From assembly GCA_951812395.1 (NCBI GenBank), contig CATOSD010000002.1, positions 372,001-436,000 of the forward strand: 64,000 bases of DNA. Reading direction: 5' to 3'. Source of the DNA: an uncultured Dehalococcoidia bacterium (GTDB taxonomy: Bacteria > Chloroflexota > Dehalococcoidia > Lucifugimonadales > CATOSD01). This document shows positions 63,908 to 64,000 of this stretch, piece by piece. Position 1 is the first letter of the stretch. Each line of letters opens with the position of its first letter. A program made the position numbers and the translations under genes. A model generated the notes under the pieces. The model made no database searches, was not told where the DNA came from, and saw only the letters and a list, made by a program, of their open reading frames with translations.

Positions 63908-64000
63908 CAACAAAGGGCAAGGGCGGCGCGATTAAATGCGCGACGCCTCGAGCCAACCGGTTACCCCTCGGATCCGGGCGATAGCCTGGCCCGCCCCCTA

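Overview
The window is a GC-rich bacterial chromosome segment, densely coded on both strands. Gene content points to an aerobic, heterotrophic bacterium. It carries the CcmA/CcmB and CcdA cytochrome c biogenesis proteins, succinate dehydrogenase membrane anchors, a two-subunit class I fumarase, a 2-oxoacid:ferredoxin oxidoreductase, MEP-pathway IspD/IspF and GroESL under a CIRCE-like operator. The mix of FAD-linked oxidase, MaoC pairs, FAH and DUF4286-like proteins, YacL-type PIN/TRAM protein and a fused gamma-alpha KorA fits Chloroflexota, probably a Dehalococcoidia/SAR202-like lineage. That assignment is an inference from gene families, not a phylogeny.

Layout. 0-5.6 kb: a leftward run of PIN/TRAM membrane protein, ispD, ispF, cysS, FAD oxidase and YbjQ, with several 4-bp overlaps. 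5.8-18.3 kb: mixed metabolic genes (alpha/beta hydrolase, EVE protein, aldo/keto reductase, threonine-synthase-like enzyme, class III aminotransferase, FAH protein, CcdA, two MaoC proteins, aquaporin) separated by a recurring C/G-rich palindromic repeat. 18.3-26.3 kb: korAB, ccmAB with an aminotransferase, queF, a cytidylate-kinase-like gene and apt. 26.4-28.1 kb: a 682-bp inverted-repeat element, a HAD pseudogene and a NUDIX gene. 28.1-33.7 kb: fumarase alpha/beta, sdhC, sdhD, a ThDP enzyme and two small alpha-beta barrel proteins. 33.9-40.4 kb: hpf, glyA, a 144-bp MITE, a foreign-looking two-gene cassette, HNH, CvpA and thrC. 40.5-45.3 kb: FemAB-like, glycosyltransferase, double-GNAT, PHP phosphatase and PIG-L deacetylase genes that together resemble parts of a mycothiol-like pathway. 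45.4-49.4 kb: SDR, a broken vapBC, a DapA-like lyase and a UbiA-family transferase. 49.4-53.8 kb: a second copy of the inverted-repeat element next to the groESL promoter, groES, groEL, and a decayed restriction-modification pair. 53.8-64 kb: dnaE, ogt, a MoxR/DUF58/transglutaminase operon and a rhodanese.

The most striking observation is at the right end. The rhodanese reading frame meets a TGA exactly where the catalytic cysteine belongs, then continues in frame for 41 well-conserved residues to a normal stop, with a hairpin starting 10 nt after the TGA. This is the signature of a selenocysteine-containing sulfurtransferase. Other notable points: a VapC toxin cut short by a 23-bp tandem duplication, a restriction endonuclease that has lost its HNH core beside an intact methylase, a MITE family with a 10-bp target duplication covering the glyA stop codon, a transglutaminase with Ser in place of the catalytic Cys, and a low-GC two-gene cassette with a degenerate ImmA/IrrE-like domain.
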